Source: Flagellimonas allohymeniacidonis (lineage in GTDB: Bacteria > Bacteroidota > Bacteroidia > Flavobacteriales > Flavobacteriaceae). Taken from it: 64,000 nt of DNA. Below the pieces are notes generated by a model. That model saw only the letters and a program-made list of their open reading frames with translations. It made no database searches and was not told the origin of the DNA. Both the position numbers and the translations under genes were made by a program. Every line of letters starts with the position of its first letter. The first letter of the stretch is position 1. The DNA lies in the NCBI RefSeq assembly GCF_004296335.1, contig NZ_SGIU01000002.1, positions 261,882-325,881 on the forward strand. The letters run 5' to 3'. Shown here one piece after another: positions 33,675 to 42,479 of this stretch.

Positions 33675-35168
33675 ATGAAAAACAACATTCTCTCCGTTCG
33701 ATTTATCGTAAAACTGGTGCTTTCCTTCTTGGCCATTTTATTGTTGGTGGGAATTGGGTACACCATCACTTCGATATATCTGTCGAACAAATATTTTTAC
33801 GAAACCACCCAGCGCCTGCATGCCAATTTAGCGCAAGACCTTATTGACGAAAAATTTCAAAACGCCCAACCTTTTGATTCCACAGGGGCGGTGAACAAGG
33901 CGCTTTTTGGGGATATCATGCATGATATGATGGCCGTGAACCGGGCCATTGAAGTGTATTTGCTCGATCAAGAAGGAAGGGTGCAATATTCCGTGGTGTT
34001 GGACCATGACGCTCCGGAAACCAAAGAAAAACGGGTGGATTTGGCGCCCATTAAAAAGTTTATTGCTGAAGAGGGAGGTAATTATACCTTGGGCGATGAC
34101 CCCAAAGACCTCAGCAAACGGACGATTTTTTCGGCCGCTGAGTTCAACACAGAGGGTCGGCAGGGTTATGTATACATTATTTTGGCTGGAGAGGACTTTT
34201 TGGCCACCCGAAGCGATCTGATGAACAGTTATTGGATGCGATTGGGATTGGGAGGGTCCATCCTCACCTTGATCTTTGCCACCCTATTGGGCATATTGGC
34301 CATTTGGTATTTGACCCGAAGTCTGCGGCAGATCATCTATGCGGCAAAACGATTTCAACAGGGTGATCTCCACTATCGTATAGAGAATGCCGAAAAAACC
34401 GACCTGTCGAATGTCGCCACCACCTACAATCACATGGCAGATACCATTCTTTCCGATATCGAAAAACTAAAATCGGTAGAGCAACTCCGAAGAGAGCTGA
34501 TTGCGAACATTTCACATGATCTAAGAACACCACTATCCATTATACAAGGCTATATTGAAACCTTACACATGAAAGATGCAGAACTTTCACCTAAAGAACG
34601 CGAGGAGTACTTGAATACCATTTCAAAAAGCAGCGAACGCCTTTCGAAGCTCGTTTCCCAGCTGTTTGAGTACTCCAAACTGGAGGCCAATCAGATTGAG
34701 CCGGAAAAAGAACCCTTTTTGATCAGTGAGCTGGCGAACGACATCCACCGCAACTATTCCCTGCTGGCTGAAAAGAAGAACATTGACCTAAAGTTGGCCA
34801 TGAAGGAGAACATTCCATTGGTTTTTGCGGATATTTCATTGGTGGAACGTGCCATTCAAAACCTAATGGACAATGCCTTGAAATTCACCCCCGAAGGCGG
34901 GAAGGTTATTGTAAAAATTGAATCGGAAAATGACAATGTGGAGGTTACCATCCAAGATTCCGGGCCGGGAATCAAACAGGAAAACCAAGCCTTGATCTTT
35001 GAGCGCTACCGCCAGACCAAAACAGGGGAACAGAAGGAAGGTTCAGGACTGGGACTTGCCATTGTAAAGAAAATTATGGAGATCCACGACTCAAGAATAC
35101 GGGTTTTCAGCAAGCCCAATGAAGGTACCGCCTTTAGCTTTAGCTTGCCTGTTTACGCCATGGGCTAA
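33675..35168 (+). CDS. HAMP sensor histidine kinase
   Basis: 497 residues. First transmembrane helix at about 10-30 (FIVKLVLSFLAILLLVGIGYTI), a periplasmic sensor of about 140 residues, second helix near 185-210 (LGLGGSILTLIFATLLGILAIWYL), then HAMP. HisKA has H-box NISHDLRTPLSIIQGYIETL, and HATPase has N-box NLMDNALKFTPEGG and G-box GSGLGLAIVKKI. Partner of the OmpR-type regulator just upstream. The signal is not evident. The next operon (egtB) starts 37 nt after its stop, perhaps with its own TATCTTTA promoter. Confidence 0.93.
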   Translation: MKNNILSVRFIVKLVLSFLAILLLVGIGYTITSIYLSNKYFYETTQRLHANLAQDLIDEKFQNAQPFDSTGAVNKALFGDIMHDMMAVNRAIEVYLLDQEGRVQYSVVLDHDAPETKEKRVDLAPIKKFIAEEGGNYTLGDDPKDLSKRTIFSAAEFNTEGRQGYVYIILAGEDFLATRSDLMNSYWMRLGLGGSILTLIFATLLGILAIWYLTRSLRQIIYAAKRFQQGDLHYRIENAEKTDLSNVATTYNHMADTILSDIEKLKSVEQLRRELIANISHDLRTPLSIIQGYIETLHMKDAELSPKEREEYLNTISKSSERLSKLVSQLFEYSKLEANQIEPEKEPFLISELANDIHRNYSLLAEKKNIDLKLAMKENIPLVFADISLVERAIQNLMDNALKFTPEGGKVIVKIESENDNVEVTIQDSGPGIKQENQALIFERYRQTKTGEQKEGSGLGLAIVKKIMEIHDSRIRVFSKPNEGTAFSFSLPVYAMG

Positions 35169-35205
35169 GCCAATAATTGTTATCTTTAAGCAGTAAAAGT
35201 TTTTT

Positions 35206-36366
35206 ATGATTCTTACCGATTCTCTTCTGGATTTCTTTCTGGAAACCCGAAAACATTCCGAAGATATTTGCTCACCGCTTGAAACTGAGGATTATGTAGT
35301 GCAGCCTGTGGTGGACGTGAGTCCGCCCAAATGGCATTTGGGTCATACTACCTGGTTTTTCGAGGAATTTATCCTGAAACCCCATGCTTCTGATTATACG
35401 GAATTCAATGAGGATTTCTCTTTTGTCTTCAACAGTTATTACGAAACTGTGGGCAAACGGGTGGTTCGATCAGACCGTGGGAATCTTTCACGGCCTTCGG
35501 TAAAAAAGGTATACGAATACCGAGAGTATGTTACAGAAGGCATCAAAGGCTTTTTTCAGGAATCACAAAGCAAGGAACTGAATGCCTTGTTGGAGATTGG
35601 CATCCATCATGAAAAGCAGCATCAAGAATTATTGTTGACCGATATCAAGTTTATTCTGGGGAATAATCCTCTGTTACCGGTTTACTCCAAAGCATTTCAA
35701 GACCACCCTGTAGAGACGCACCAACAGGACTGGATTTCCGTGGAAGCGGGCATCTATGAAATTGGACATACCGCGGAGGATTTCTGCTACGACAATGAAT
35801 TGGGCAGACATAAGGTCTACCTTCAGTCCTACGAAATCTCAAATCGGTTGGTCACCAATGGTGAATATCTTGAGTTTATCAACGATAGTGGCTACGGCCG
35901 GTTTGACCTTTGGCATGCCGAGGGTTGGGACTGGGTAAACCAAAATCAAGTCTCTGCCCCCTTATATTGGCATGAAGTGGAAGGTGAATGGTATCACTAC
36001 ACTGCCCAAGGTTTGCAAAAGATAGATTCCAATGCCCCGGTGACCCATATCTCCTATTTTGAGGCTTTTGCTTATGCGCAATGGAAGGGTCTTCGGTTAC
36101 CCACAGAATTTGAATGGGAAGCGGCTCAAGCTTTTTTCCCTTGGGGCAAACGATGGGAATGGACCGAAAGCGCTTATTTGCCCTACCCCAACTATAAAAA
36201 GGCCGATGGTGCCCTGGGCGAATACAACGGAAAATTTATGGTCAACCAAAAGGTGTTGCGCGGTGGTTCGGTGGCCACGCCGGCGAAACACACCCGGCAC
36301 ACCTATAGAAACTTTTTTCACCCCCAATTACGATGGCAGTTTACCGGTATCCGGTTGGCCAAATAA
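35206..36366 (+). CDS. egtB: Ergothioneine sulfoxide synthase EgtB
   Basis: 386 residues. N-terminal DinB-like domain with the HX3HXE iron motif (HHEKQHQE; His135, His139) and His47 in WHLGHTTWF as a third ligand. The C-terminal FGE-sulfatase domain runs VEAGIYEIGH...GLRLPTEFEWEAAQAFFPWGKRWEWTESAYLPYP...VLRGGSVATPAKHTRHTYRNFFHPQLRWQFTGIRL. It joins hercynine with cysteine or gamma-glutamylcysteine to form the sulfoxide. It is slightly shorter than the mycobacterial enzyme (about 430). egtD follows, so the assignment is firm. egtA and egtC were not seen, hinting at the cysteine-using variant. A TATCTTTA near 35181 may be its -7 element. Confidence 0.92.
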   Translation: MILTDSLLDFFLETRKHSEDICSPLETEDYVVQPVVDVSPPKWHLGHTTWFFEEFILKPHASDYTEFNEDFSFVFNSYYETVGKRVVRSDRGNLSRPSVKKVYEYREYVTEGIKGFFQESQSKELNALLEIGIHHEKQHQELLLTDIKFILGNNPLLPVYSKAFQDHPVETHQQDWISVEAGIYEIGHTAEDFCYDNELGRHKVYLQSYEISNRLVTNGEYLEFINDSGYGRFDLWHAEGWDWVNQNQVSAPLYWHEVEGEWYHYTAQGLQKIDSNAPVTHISYFEAFAYAQWKGLRLPTEFEWEAAQAFFPWGKRWEWTESAYLPYPNYKKADGALGEYNGKFMVNQKVLRGGSVATPAKHTRHTYRNFFHPQLRWQFTGIRLAK

Positions 36367-36381
36367 CTTCAGCACCCAAAC

Positions 36382-37350
36382 ATGCAGAACAAAAATACGC
36401 CTGTATTCACCTCAGCCTTTGAGCAAGAGGTCTTTGAAGGTTTAACGACCTTTCCCAAACATTTATCCTCCAAATATTTTTATGATGAGGTGGGGGATAA
36501 ACTCTTTCAGGACATTATGGCGATGCCCGAGTATTATCTTACCAATTGTGAATTTGATATTCTTGAAAACCATAAAGAGGAAATAGCCAGCTTGTTTGCC
36601 CAAAATGGGGACCCTTTTAGTTTGTTTGAACTCGGTGCGGGAGATGGCAAGAAAACCAAGATTTTACTTCAACATCTTGTCGACAAGAGCATTGCCTTCG
36701 ATTATAGGCCTATCGACATCAGTCAAAACGCCCTGGACCAGTTGGAGGCATCTTTAAAACTAGAAATTCCGCAGGTGAGTATCAATACCTTGCAAGGCAC
36801 TTATTTTGATACACTTCGTGATATAGGCGAAACCAACGGTAGGCGAAAGGTGATTTTGTTCTTGGGCTCCAACATTGGAAATCTTTTACATCCCCAAGCC
36901 GTGGAATTCTTGATAAATATGAGAGATGCCATACATGAAGATGATTTGATTTTCATGGGCCTTGACCAGAAAAAAAATCCCCAGACGATTTTAGATGCCT
37001 ACAATGACAAAGCTGGTATTACCGAGGCGTTCAATAAAAACATCTTGAGTCGAATCAATAAAGAAATGGGCGGGGATTTCAATCTCGATAATTTTCTGCA
37101 TTGGGAGGTTTACGACCCAGAAACGGGAACAGCGAAAAGCTATTTGGTCTCCAAAGTGGAGCAAACGGTACATATCGAAAGTTTGGACCTCGAAGTACGA
37201 CTGAAGCGTTGGGAGACCATCCACACCGAAATCTCACAGAAATACGATGATGAGGTTGTGGAATGGTTAGCTGAAAAATCAGGACTACAAGTGGTCACTT
37301 CTTTTTCGGATCCCGAAGAGTATTTTAAAAACTATGTCCTAAAAAAATAG
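36382..37350 (+). CDS. egtD: L-histidine N-alpha-methyltransferase EgtD
   Basis: 322 residues. Three-fold SAM-dependent methylation of histidine to hercynine. LSSKYFYDEVGDKLFQDIMAMPEYYLTNCEFDIL is the typical EgtD N-terminal block. FELGAGDGKKTKILLQHL is the SAM-binding loop, VILFLGSNIGNL and DAYNDKAGITEAFNKNILSRINKEMGGDFNLD the histidine-site region. It follows egtB by 15 nt and precedes the DUF427 gene by 2 nt, so they form one operon. SAM consumption links it loosely to the metK genes earlier, but no common regulation is seen. Confidence 0.93.
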   Translation: MQNKNTPVFTSAFEQEVFEGLTTFPKHLSSKYFYDEVGDKLFQDIMAMPEYYLTNCEFDILENHKEEIASLFAQNGDPFSLFELGAGDGKKTKILLQHLVDKSIAFDYRPIDISQNALDQLEASLKLEIPQVSINTLQGTYFDTLRDIGETNGRRKVILFLGSNIGNLLHPQAVEFLINMRDAIHEDDLIFMGLDQKKNPQTILDAYNDKAGITEAFNKNILSRINKEMGGDFNLDNFLHWEVYDPETGTAKSYLVSKVEQTVHIESLDLEVRLKRWETIHTEISQKYDDEVVEWLAEKSGLQVVTSFSDPEEYFKNYVLKK

Positions 37351-37352
37351 CA

Positions 37353-37634
37353 ATGAAAGCCATTTGGAACAATACGGTAATAGCCGAAAGCAATGATACG
37401 GTCGTAATTGAAAACAACCACTACTTTCCTGAAGAAAGTATTAAAAAGGAGTATTTCAAATCAAGTGATACGCACACCACCTGTCCGTGGAAAGGGGTCG
37501 CTTCGTACTACTCCATTGAAGTGGATGGGCAAGAAAATACGGATGCAGCTTGGTACTATCCGGAGACCAGTGAACTGGCCAAATCTATTAAAGGCCGTGT
37601 GGCTTTTTGGAAAGGGGTCACCATCGAAGAATAA
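37353..37634 (+). CDS. DUF427 domain protein
   Basis: 93 residues. KAIWNNTVIAESNDTVVIENNHYFPEESIKKEYF and TTCPWKGVASYYSIEVDGQENTDAAWYYPET are the DUF427 signature: a compact, mainly beta domain with a conserved Cys-Pro-Trp-Lys-Gly. No biochemical role is established. It lies 2 nt after egtD in the ergothioneine operon, suggesting a role in or around ergothioneine handling. Confidence 0.88.
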   Translation: MKAIWNNTVIAESNDTVVIENNHYFPEESIKKEYFKSSDTHTTCPWKGVASYYSIEVDGQENTDAAWYYPETSELAKSIKGRVAFWKGVTIEE

Positions 37635-37659
37635 ATCTTCAATGGCGACCTCATCGTTT

Positions 37660-37956
37660 TTACAATTCCAATACCGCGTTCTCAGTTCCAGCGTAATCGT
37701 TCCACTGGTAACGGTCTGCAGCTTCATCGTTAATAAAGTTCCCATCAACAATGTATCTGAACTCATAGGAGTTCTCCATGGGAAGGTCGAAGGTTCCTTT
37801 GAAGGTACCGTTCTTTAGTTTTTTCAACATACTTCCTTTTGGGTTCCAATTGTTGAAATCTCCAACTACTGCTACTTTTTTAGCTTCTTCCGCAGGCACA
37901 GTAAATGTAACTTTACATACTGGCTTGCTTTTTAGGTATTGCTTTTTTATTGCCAT
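37660..37956 (-). CDS. CBM48/isoamylase early-set domain protein
   Basis: 98 residues, convergent with the ergothioneine operon. KKQYLKSKPVCKVTFTVPAEEAKKVAVVGDFNNWNPKGSMLKKLKNGTFKGTFDLPMENSYEFRYIVDGNFINDEAADRYQWNDYAGTENAVL is a stand-alone glycogen-binding-like (AMPK-beta/isoamylase N) immunoglobulin fold. No signal peptide. The GDFNNW and FRYIVDG blocks carry the usual glycan-binding aromatics. Function in bacteria unclear, probably an accessory glycogen-binding module. An inverted repeat lies upstream at 38029. Confidence 0.88.
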   Translation of the reverse strand: MAIKKQYLKSKPVCKVTFTVPAEEAKKVAVVGDFNNWNPKGSMLKKLKNGTFKGTFDLPMENSYEFRYIVDGNFINDEAADRYQWNDYAGTENAVLEL

Positions 37957-38028
37957 GGTCGTAATTCTTTTTAAAATTCAGAGCAAAACAAAATATAAAA
38001 CCGCTTTCTTACAATAAGTTAATGTCGA

Positions 38029-38045
38029 TTTATCAAATTGATAAA
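38029..38045. promoter_or_regulatory. Inverted repeat TTTATCAA-A-TTGATAAA
   Basis: 8-bp arms with a 1-base centre, about 75 nt before the CBM48 gene start. A further TTTGATAAAA lies at about 38070. Either a regulator site or an AT-rich coincidence. Confidence 0.35.
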
Positions 38046-38114
38046 ATGCCCCTTACAATTGCATTACTTTGATAAAATAGAGGTTCCAATTTTTCAAAAA
38101 AATGATATGGATCA

Positions 38115-39194
38115 TCAAGATCGGAGGATATCCATAATGGTCTTTATCTCATTTTCAGTATTGTAGAAGTGAAAACTTAAGCGAATTCCCTCTCCCCGCT
38201 GCACACAAACCACATCATTTTGCTGTAATTTATCAAATAGGCGACCATCACCCTTAATATTAAAGATGGTGCTATGCTCTTCGCGAAGTTGAACAAGCTC
38301 ATCCAATAGTCCCAATTCCTGAAAGCCCTTTTTTGCCATTAGACCCAACTTTTTGAGCTGTTCTTCAATGTTCTGCATGCCAATTTGCTCTAAAAACTCA
38401 AGGGAGAATTTTAGGCTTCCGAAGTTCAATGAATCCAGGTGTCCGGGTTCAAGGCGTTTGCAAAAGGGAATATCATCCCGTTTAGTTATATCCCGGTCGA
38501 CAGAGTTGTTTCCTATTGATTTCACATCAAAACGCTTCTTAGCCTCATCCTTCACCAAAACAAAGCCATTTCCATAACCCGCCAAAAGCCATTTATAGGC
38601 GCTGGCACCCAGCACGTCAATTCCTGAATCCTCAAAGTCAAAGCGCTGCGTACCACAAAACTGTGTGCCATCCGCTATGATCAAAAGGTCTTCAAATTCG
38701 GTTTTTAGCTTTTTTAGAAAATCTAAGTCTATTTTAACCCCACTTATCCATTGCACTAAGCTCAAGGCTAACACGTTGAACTTCCCCGATTTTACTTCGT
38801 TATAAATGTTTTCTTCAAGCTGAGCATTTATTTCAACATATTCCCTCTTGAAATCCCTGGTTTCAAAGGGCCAGTTCAATGAGGGATAATCATCCTTTAA
38901 AAGCAGCACATTTTGATCTTTGGGCAATCCTTCCAAGAGCAGGTTCAATCCCAAACTAAAATTCTGGACCAAGGCCACGTTCTGGGGTACACATTTGAAA
39001 AAACGTCCCACTGACTCGCGAACCAAAAACATCTGCTCAAAACTCTTTTCTTTCATCAAACTGCCCCCAATCAAATAATCCAAGTCGTGTTCTTGTCTCC
39101 ACTCGAGCAAATCTTCATTTAAAAGTCCGGTTGCGGCCGTATTGGCATAGATAGATTGTTTCAGCACTGGAAATTTGTCTCTTATGTCTTGCAT
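38115..39194 (-). CDS. Class-V aminotransferase-fold PLP enzyme
   Basis: 359 residues. Class V (NifS/SufS-like) fold with ADGTQFCGTQRFDFEDSGIDVLGASAYKWLLAGYGNGFVLV, in which the Lys after SAY is the probable PLP lysine. Other blocks are IYANTAATGLLNEDLLEWR, VALVQNFSLGLNLLLEG and RLEPGHLDSLNFGSLKFSLEFLE. No Cys in the typical desulfurase active loop was recognised. EgtE, the C-S lyase that finishes ergothioneine, belongs to the same fold. This gene is 0.5 kb away on the other strand, so the link is only a hypothesis. Isopenicillin-epimerase-like or general PLP enzymes are alternatives. Confidence 0.8.
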   Translation of the reverse strand: MQDIRDKFPVLKQSIYANTAATGLLNEDLLEWRQEHDLDYLIGGSLMKEKSFEQMFLVRESVGRFFKCVPQNVALVQNFSLGLNLLLEGLPKDQNVLLLKDDYPSLNWPFETRDFKREYVEINAQLEENIYNEVKSGKFNVLALSLVQWISGVKIDLDFLKKLKTEFEDLLIIADGTQFCGTQRFDFEDSGIDVLGASAYKWLLAGYGNGFVLVKDEAKKRFDVKSIGNNSVDRDITKRDDIPFCKRLEPGHLDSLNFGSLKFSLEFLEQIGMQNIEEQLKKLGLMAKKGFQELGLLDELVQLREEHSTIFNIKGDGRLFDKLQQNDVVCVQRGEGIRLSFHFYNTENEIKTIMDILRS

Positions 39195-39248
39195 TACTAA
39201 TGTTTTGGGTGCAATTCAATTATATTTGTTGTTAAAGATAGCCATTCA

Positions 39249-39638
39249 ATGTTATCAAGAAAGAAGGAAAAAAGTACAGTTGACCTAGAGCAACATGAAC
39301 TGCTCGAAAATGCTCAAAAACGAATCAAACAAAAGAAGCGTTTGTTTTCGCATTTTGTCATTTTTTTGATTGGGAGTGTTTTCTTGGTTTTAATCAACAA
39401 AATCCTGAAATACGGCGAAGAATACGATTGGTTTATTTGGGCCATTCTTGTTTGGGCTTTTTTGTTCATCCTTCATGCTTTTAATGTTTTTGTGACCCAT
39501 AAGTTTATGGGACAGGATTGGGAGAGACGACAGCGTGAACTTTTGGTAGAGAAACAGAAGAAACGTATCTCTGAAATACAAAAGGAAATTGAGACCGAGT
39601 TCCCTCTTTCTTCCATCAATAAAAAAAAAGAACCTTGA
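39249..39638 (+). CDS. 2TM-domain membrane protein
   Basis: 129 residues with two transmembrane helices (FVIFLIGSVFLVLINKILKY and WFIWAILVWAFLFILHAFNVFV), an N-terminal charged coil and a charged C-terminal helix (WERRQRELLVEKQKKRISEIQKEIE). It fits the 2TM domain family, often found fused or adjacent to histidine kinases; function unknown. The stop overlaps the folA start (TTGA). Confidence 0.8.
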   Translation: MLSRKKEKSTVDLEQHELLENAQKRIKQKKRLFSHFVIFLIGSVFLVLINKILKYGEEYDWFIWAILVWAFLFILHAFNVFVTHKFMGQDWERRQRELLVEKQKKRISEIQKEIETEFPLSSINKKKEP

Positions 39639-40132
39639 AAGAGTTGATCATTATTGCCGCTGCCGGTGAAAACAATGCACTGGGCATCAACAATGACCTT
39701 CCTTGGCATTTACCTGATGATTTTAAGCGATTTAAGATCTTGACCTCGGGCCACAAAATCATTATGGGCCGAAAAACCTTGGAGAGTTTTCCAAAACCCT
39801 TGCCCAATAGGGAACATATTGTGGTGACCCGCGATAAAAACTACATCCCAAAATTCCCTTGTACGCTTACTCATTCCTTGGAGGAAGCCATAGCGATTGT
39901 AGGGCCCAATGAACGAGCCTTTATTATCGGAGGAGGCGAAATTTATAAACAATCCATGAGTCTGGCCACTGATATTGAGCTAACCCGAATCCACGCTGCA
40001 TTTAAAGCGGATACTTATTTTCCTAAAATTGATACCGCCCAATGGGAATTGGTCAAAGAAGAGTATCACGGAAAGGATGAGAAACACCAATTCGATTTTA
40101 CCTATCAAACCTTTCGAAGAAAGGACATTTAA
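39635..40132 (+). CDS. folA: Dihydrofolate reductase
   Basis: 165 residues starting at a TTG that overlaps the stop of the 2TM gene. IIIAAAGENNALGINNDLPWHLPDDFKRFKILTSGHKIIMGRKTLESFPKPLPNREHIVVT is the DHFR core (substrate Asp in LPDD, NADPH loop GRKT). AFIIGGGEIYKQSM and DTYFPKID complete it. No in-frame ATG exists near the N-terminus, so TTG initiation is a real inference from sequence. Reduces dihydrofolate produced by thyA. Convergent with murI, stop codons overlapping. Confidence 0.94.
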   Translation: MKELIIIAAAGENNALGINNDLPWHLPDDFKRFKILTSGHKIIMGRKTLESFPKPLPNREHIVVTRDKNYIPKFPCTLTHSLEEAIAIVGPNERAFIIGGGEIYKQSMSLATDIELTRIHAAFKADTYFPKIDTAQWELVKEEYHGKDEKHQFDFTYQTFRRKDI

Positions 40133-40905
40133 AAATCGAGCTTTGCCACTTCAGTTTGGTTACCCACCAAGTTTTTGAGGACTTCAATATTGCTGTTGGA
40201 AAAGAATTTTGACGTCCCCAATGTTTCTGATTTAGTCAAAAGTTGAAGCTTCTCCAACACCGCGTGTGTCTGCCTTGCTACGGCTTCTCCAGAATCAATA
40301 ATATGAACATTCTTTGGTAGAATTTCAGTCAGCATTGGGATTAAGTAGGGATAATGTGTACAGCCCAACACAAGGCAATCTATTCCCACCTCAAGCATTG
40401 GTGCAAGGTATTGGATCAGCAATTTCCGAACTTCGTCAGACGCTTGCTTTCCCTGCTCAATAAGCTCTACCAAACCTTTCCCCTCTTGTTCCATAACAGT
40501 AATGCCTTCAGCATACATTTTAGAAGTACTGTGGAACAAAGAGCTGGACAGTGTGCCTTTTGTAGCCAATACCCCCACTTTCTTGGTTTGCGTATGAAGG
40601 GCAGCCGGTTTTATGGCTGGTTCGATGCCAATAAATGGCACTTCATAGGTTTTCCGAAGATATTCTATCGCATTGGTAGTAGCTGTGTTGCATGCCACAA
40701 CAATAATTTTACAATTTTTCTCTAACAGCAGCTCTACATTCTTTATGCTCAATTGTAAGATTTCCTCACTTGGCTTGGCCCCATAAGGGGCATTCTTGCT
40801 ATCGGCCAAGTAGATGGTATCTTCATATGGCATTTTCTTTCGAATTTCTTTCCAAATGGATGTACCACCAACTCCAGAATCAAAAATACCGACGGGTTTT
40901 TGCAT
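40129..40905 (-). CDS. murI: Glutamate racemase
   Basis: 258 residues; makes D-glutamate for peptidoglycan. PVGIFDSGVGGTSIWKEIRK, PYEDTIYLADSKNAPYG, IIVVACNTATTNAIEYLR (catalytic Cys) and DCLVLGCTHYPYLIPML (second Cys) are diagnostic. It lies on the minus strand downstream of the Skp/BamA block, after a terminator, so it may be independent. Confidence 0.96.
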   Translation of the reverse strand: MQKPVGIFDSGVGGTSIWKEIRKKMPYEDTIYLADSKNAPYGAKPSEEILQLSIKNVELLLEKNCKIIVVACNTATTNAIEYLRKTYEVPFIGIEPAIKPAALHTQTKKVGVLATKGTLSSSLFHSTSKMYAEGITVMEQEGKGLVELIEQGKQASDEVRKLLIQYLAPMLEVGIDCLVLGCTHYPYLIPMLTEILPKNVHIIDSGEAVARQTHAVLEKLQLLTKSETLGTSKFFSNSNIEVLKNLVGNQTEVAKLDF

Positions 40906-40934
40906 ACCTAAAAATAGCTAGAATTACAGCAACA

Positions 40935-40966
40935 AAAAACCGCTCATCCTTTCGGGAGGCGGTTTT
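40935..40966 (-). terminator. Terminator of the bamA-skp operon
   Basis: On the minus strand AACCGCCTCCCGAAAGGATGAGCGGTT, a stem with a small bulge, followed by T run. It lies between the first Skp gene and murI. Confidence 0.8.
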
Positions 40967-40992
40967 CTATAGTATTTTTTTGAGCGTAATTG

Positions 40993-41502
40993 TTAGAACC
41001 CCAGCTCTTGCTTTACTGCAGGCAAAAGGTCTTTCCCTTTGGCCACAATTAGACTCAACCCTGGGCTGGCATCAATTACATATTCGATACCTTCGGAAGC
41101 GGCCACTTTCTCAATGGCTGCTTTGGCCTTATCGGAAATAGGTGCAAACAATTCTTGTTGCTTTTTCTGCATTTCTTGTACCGCAGCTTGTTCCGCCTCT
41201 TGAATATTTTTTTCAAATCCCTGTAGTTCAACCGCTCTTTTTTGGTTCTCTTCTTCGGATTTTGAGGTAGCCTCGTTTGAGTATTGGGTATATTTATTTT
41301 TAAGCTCTGTCATTGAACTTTCTATATCCGCCCGGTAGGTTTCCTGTAATTTTTTAAGTTCGGCCTGAGCTGCCTTCATTTCAGGCATTTCAGAAAGCAA
41401 TTGCTGCACGTTGATGTGGGCAACCTTACTCTGGGCATTTACAAATCCCGTAGCCGCTACAAACAAAACCAGAGCTACGGCCATCTTCTTTACATTTTTC
41501 AT
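40993..41502 (-). CDS. OmpH/Skp-family periplasmic chaperone
   Basis: 169 residues. Signal peptide MKNVKKMAVALVLFVAATGFVNA, then AQSKVAHINVQQLLSEMPEMKAAQAELKKLQETYRADIESSMTELKNKYTQYS and a coiled coil, ending in GIEYVIDASPGLSLIVAKGKDLLP. This matches Skp, which holds unfolded outer-membrane proteins. Typical length. Second of two tandem Skp paralogues downstream of bamA. Confidence 0.92.
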   Translation of the reverse strand: MKNVKKMAVALVLFVAATGFVNAQSKVAHINVQQLLSEMPEMKAAQAELKKLQETYRADIESSMTELKNKYTQYSNEATSKSEEENQKRAVELQGFEKNIQEAEQAAVQEMQKKQQELFAPISDKAKAAIEKVAASEGIEYVIDASPGLSLIVAKGKDLLPAVKQELGF

Positions 41503-41545
41503 GATCTAAGTTACTATTTGAATGTTAATTTTAGTGTTTCAATAT

Positions 41546-42382
41546 CTATTTTTGAATTGAATCCTTTGGTTGTTCTTGCGCCTTTTTGCGATCCTCCAAC
41601 TTTGCATTTCTTTTTGCCTCGCGTTCCTCCAACAACTTCTTTCTTCTTTCTTCGTAGGCTTTTTTGCGTTCTTCCCTTAACTTCAGCTGTTCCGCTCTTC
41701 GATCCTCAGCCGCTTTGGCCTTCGCATCGCGAGATTCCGCAGCTTTTTCTTGTCTTTGTTTCAGGGCTTCGCTGATTTCCTTATCGGCTTCTTCCTCCTC
41801 CTCCTTGAACTGATCCAAACGACTTTTTTCTTTTGCTTTTCTATTGGATTTGCTCACCTTTCGGGTTCGAGCTATTTCCCTAAGAACCAAGTCGCTAATG
41901 TCATGTCTTTTTTCGGAGTACAACATTACGACATCTGCCGATTTATCGAAAATAAAATCGTATCTTTTATTTCCTCCTATTTTCTGCACCTCATTAAAGA
42001 CCTGATCTTGGATTGGTTGGATCAATAGTTGCTTTTGAAGCACCAAATCGCCCCTGGGTCCAAAGCGGTCTTGTTGATAATCCAGCATTTCGGCTTCCAA
42101 AATCTGAATTTCCTCTTCCCTTTCGGTAATCAATTCATCCGTTAAAAGAACTTTTTCGGCCATCAAGTCTTTTTTCATTTGCTCAATGACACTTTTTTTG
42201 AGCTCAATTTCCTGCTTCCACTTTTCAGCTTTGGCGCTCAATTGTTCGCTAGCTTCTCGATATTCCTCCACATTTTCAAGGATATATTCCATATCCACAT
42301 ATCCGATGCGCACACCTCGTTGCGAGAAGCCATACAGGCAGGTCATTAATGCAATAAATGACCATAGAATCTTGCTATTCAT
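41546..42382 (-). CDS. OmpH/Skp-like protein with long charged C-terminal tail
   Basis: 278 residues from MNSKILWSFIALMTCLYGFSQ, a signal peptide; the longer in-frame start gives a worse one. Skp-like core: RIGYVDMEYILENVEEYREASEQLSAKAEKWKQEIELKKSVIEQMKKDL, ending FIFDKSADVVMLYSEKRHDISDLVLREI. It then carries about 90 residues of Lys/Arg/Glu/Ala-rich helix (SRLDQFKEEEEEADKEISEALKQRQEKAAESRDAKAKAAEDRRAEQ). The tail is unlike ordinary Skp and may be an extended coiled coil. In the same operon as bamA. Confidence 0.88.
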   Translation of the reverse strand: MNSKILWSFIALMTCLYGFSQRGVRIGYVDMEYILENVEEYREASEQLSAKAEKWKQEIELKKSVIEQMKKDLMAEKVLLTDELITEREEEIQILEAEMLDYQQDRFGPRGDLVLQKQLLIQPIQDQVFNEVQKIGGNKRYDFIFDKSADVVMLYSEKRHDISDLVLREIARTRKVSKSNRKAKEKSRLDQFKEEEEEADKEISEALKQRQEKAAESRDAKAKAAEDRRAEQLKLREERKKAYEERRKKLLEEREAKRNAKLEDRKKAQEQPKDSIQK

Positions 42383-42479
42383 GCGAAATCCGCTTTTATA
42401 AAGAAAATATCGTGCCAAATTACTAAATAATTTAAAATGAATTACTTAGACATTTTTCCATGCCCGAATTTTCCATTGA

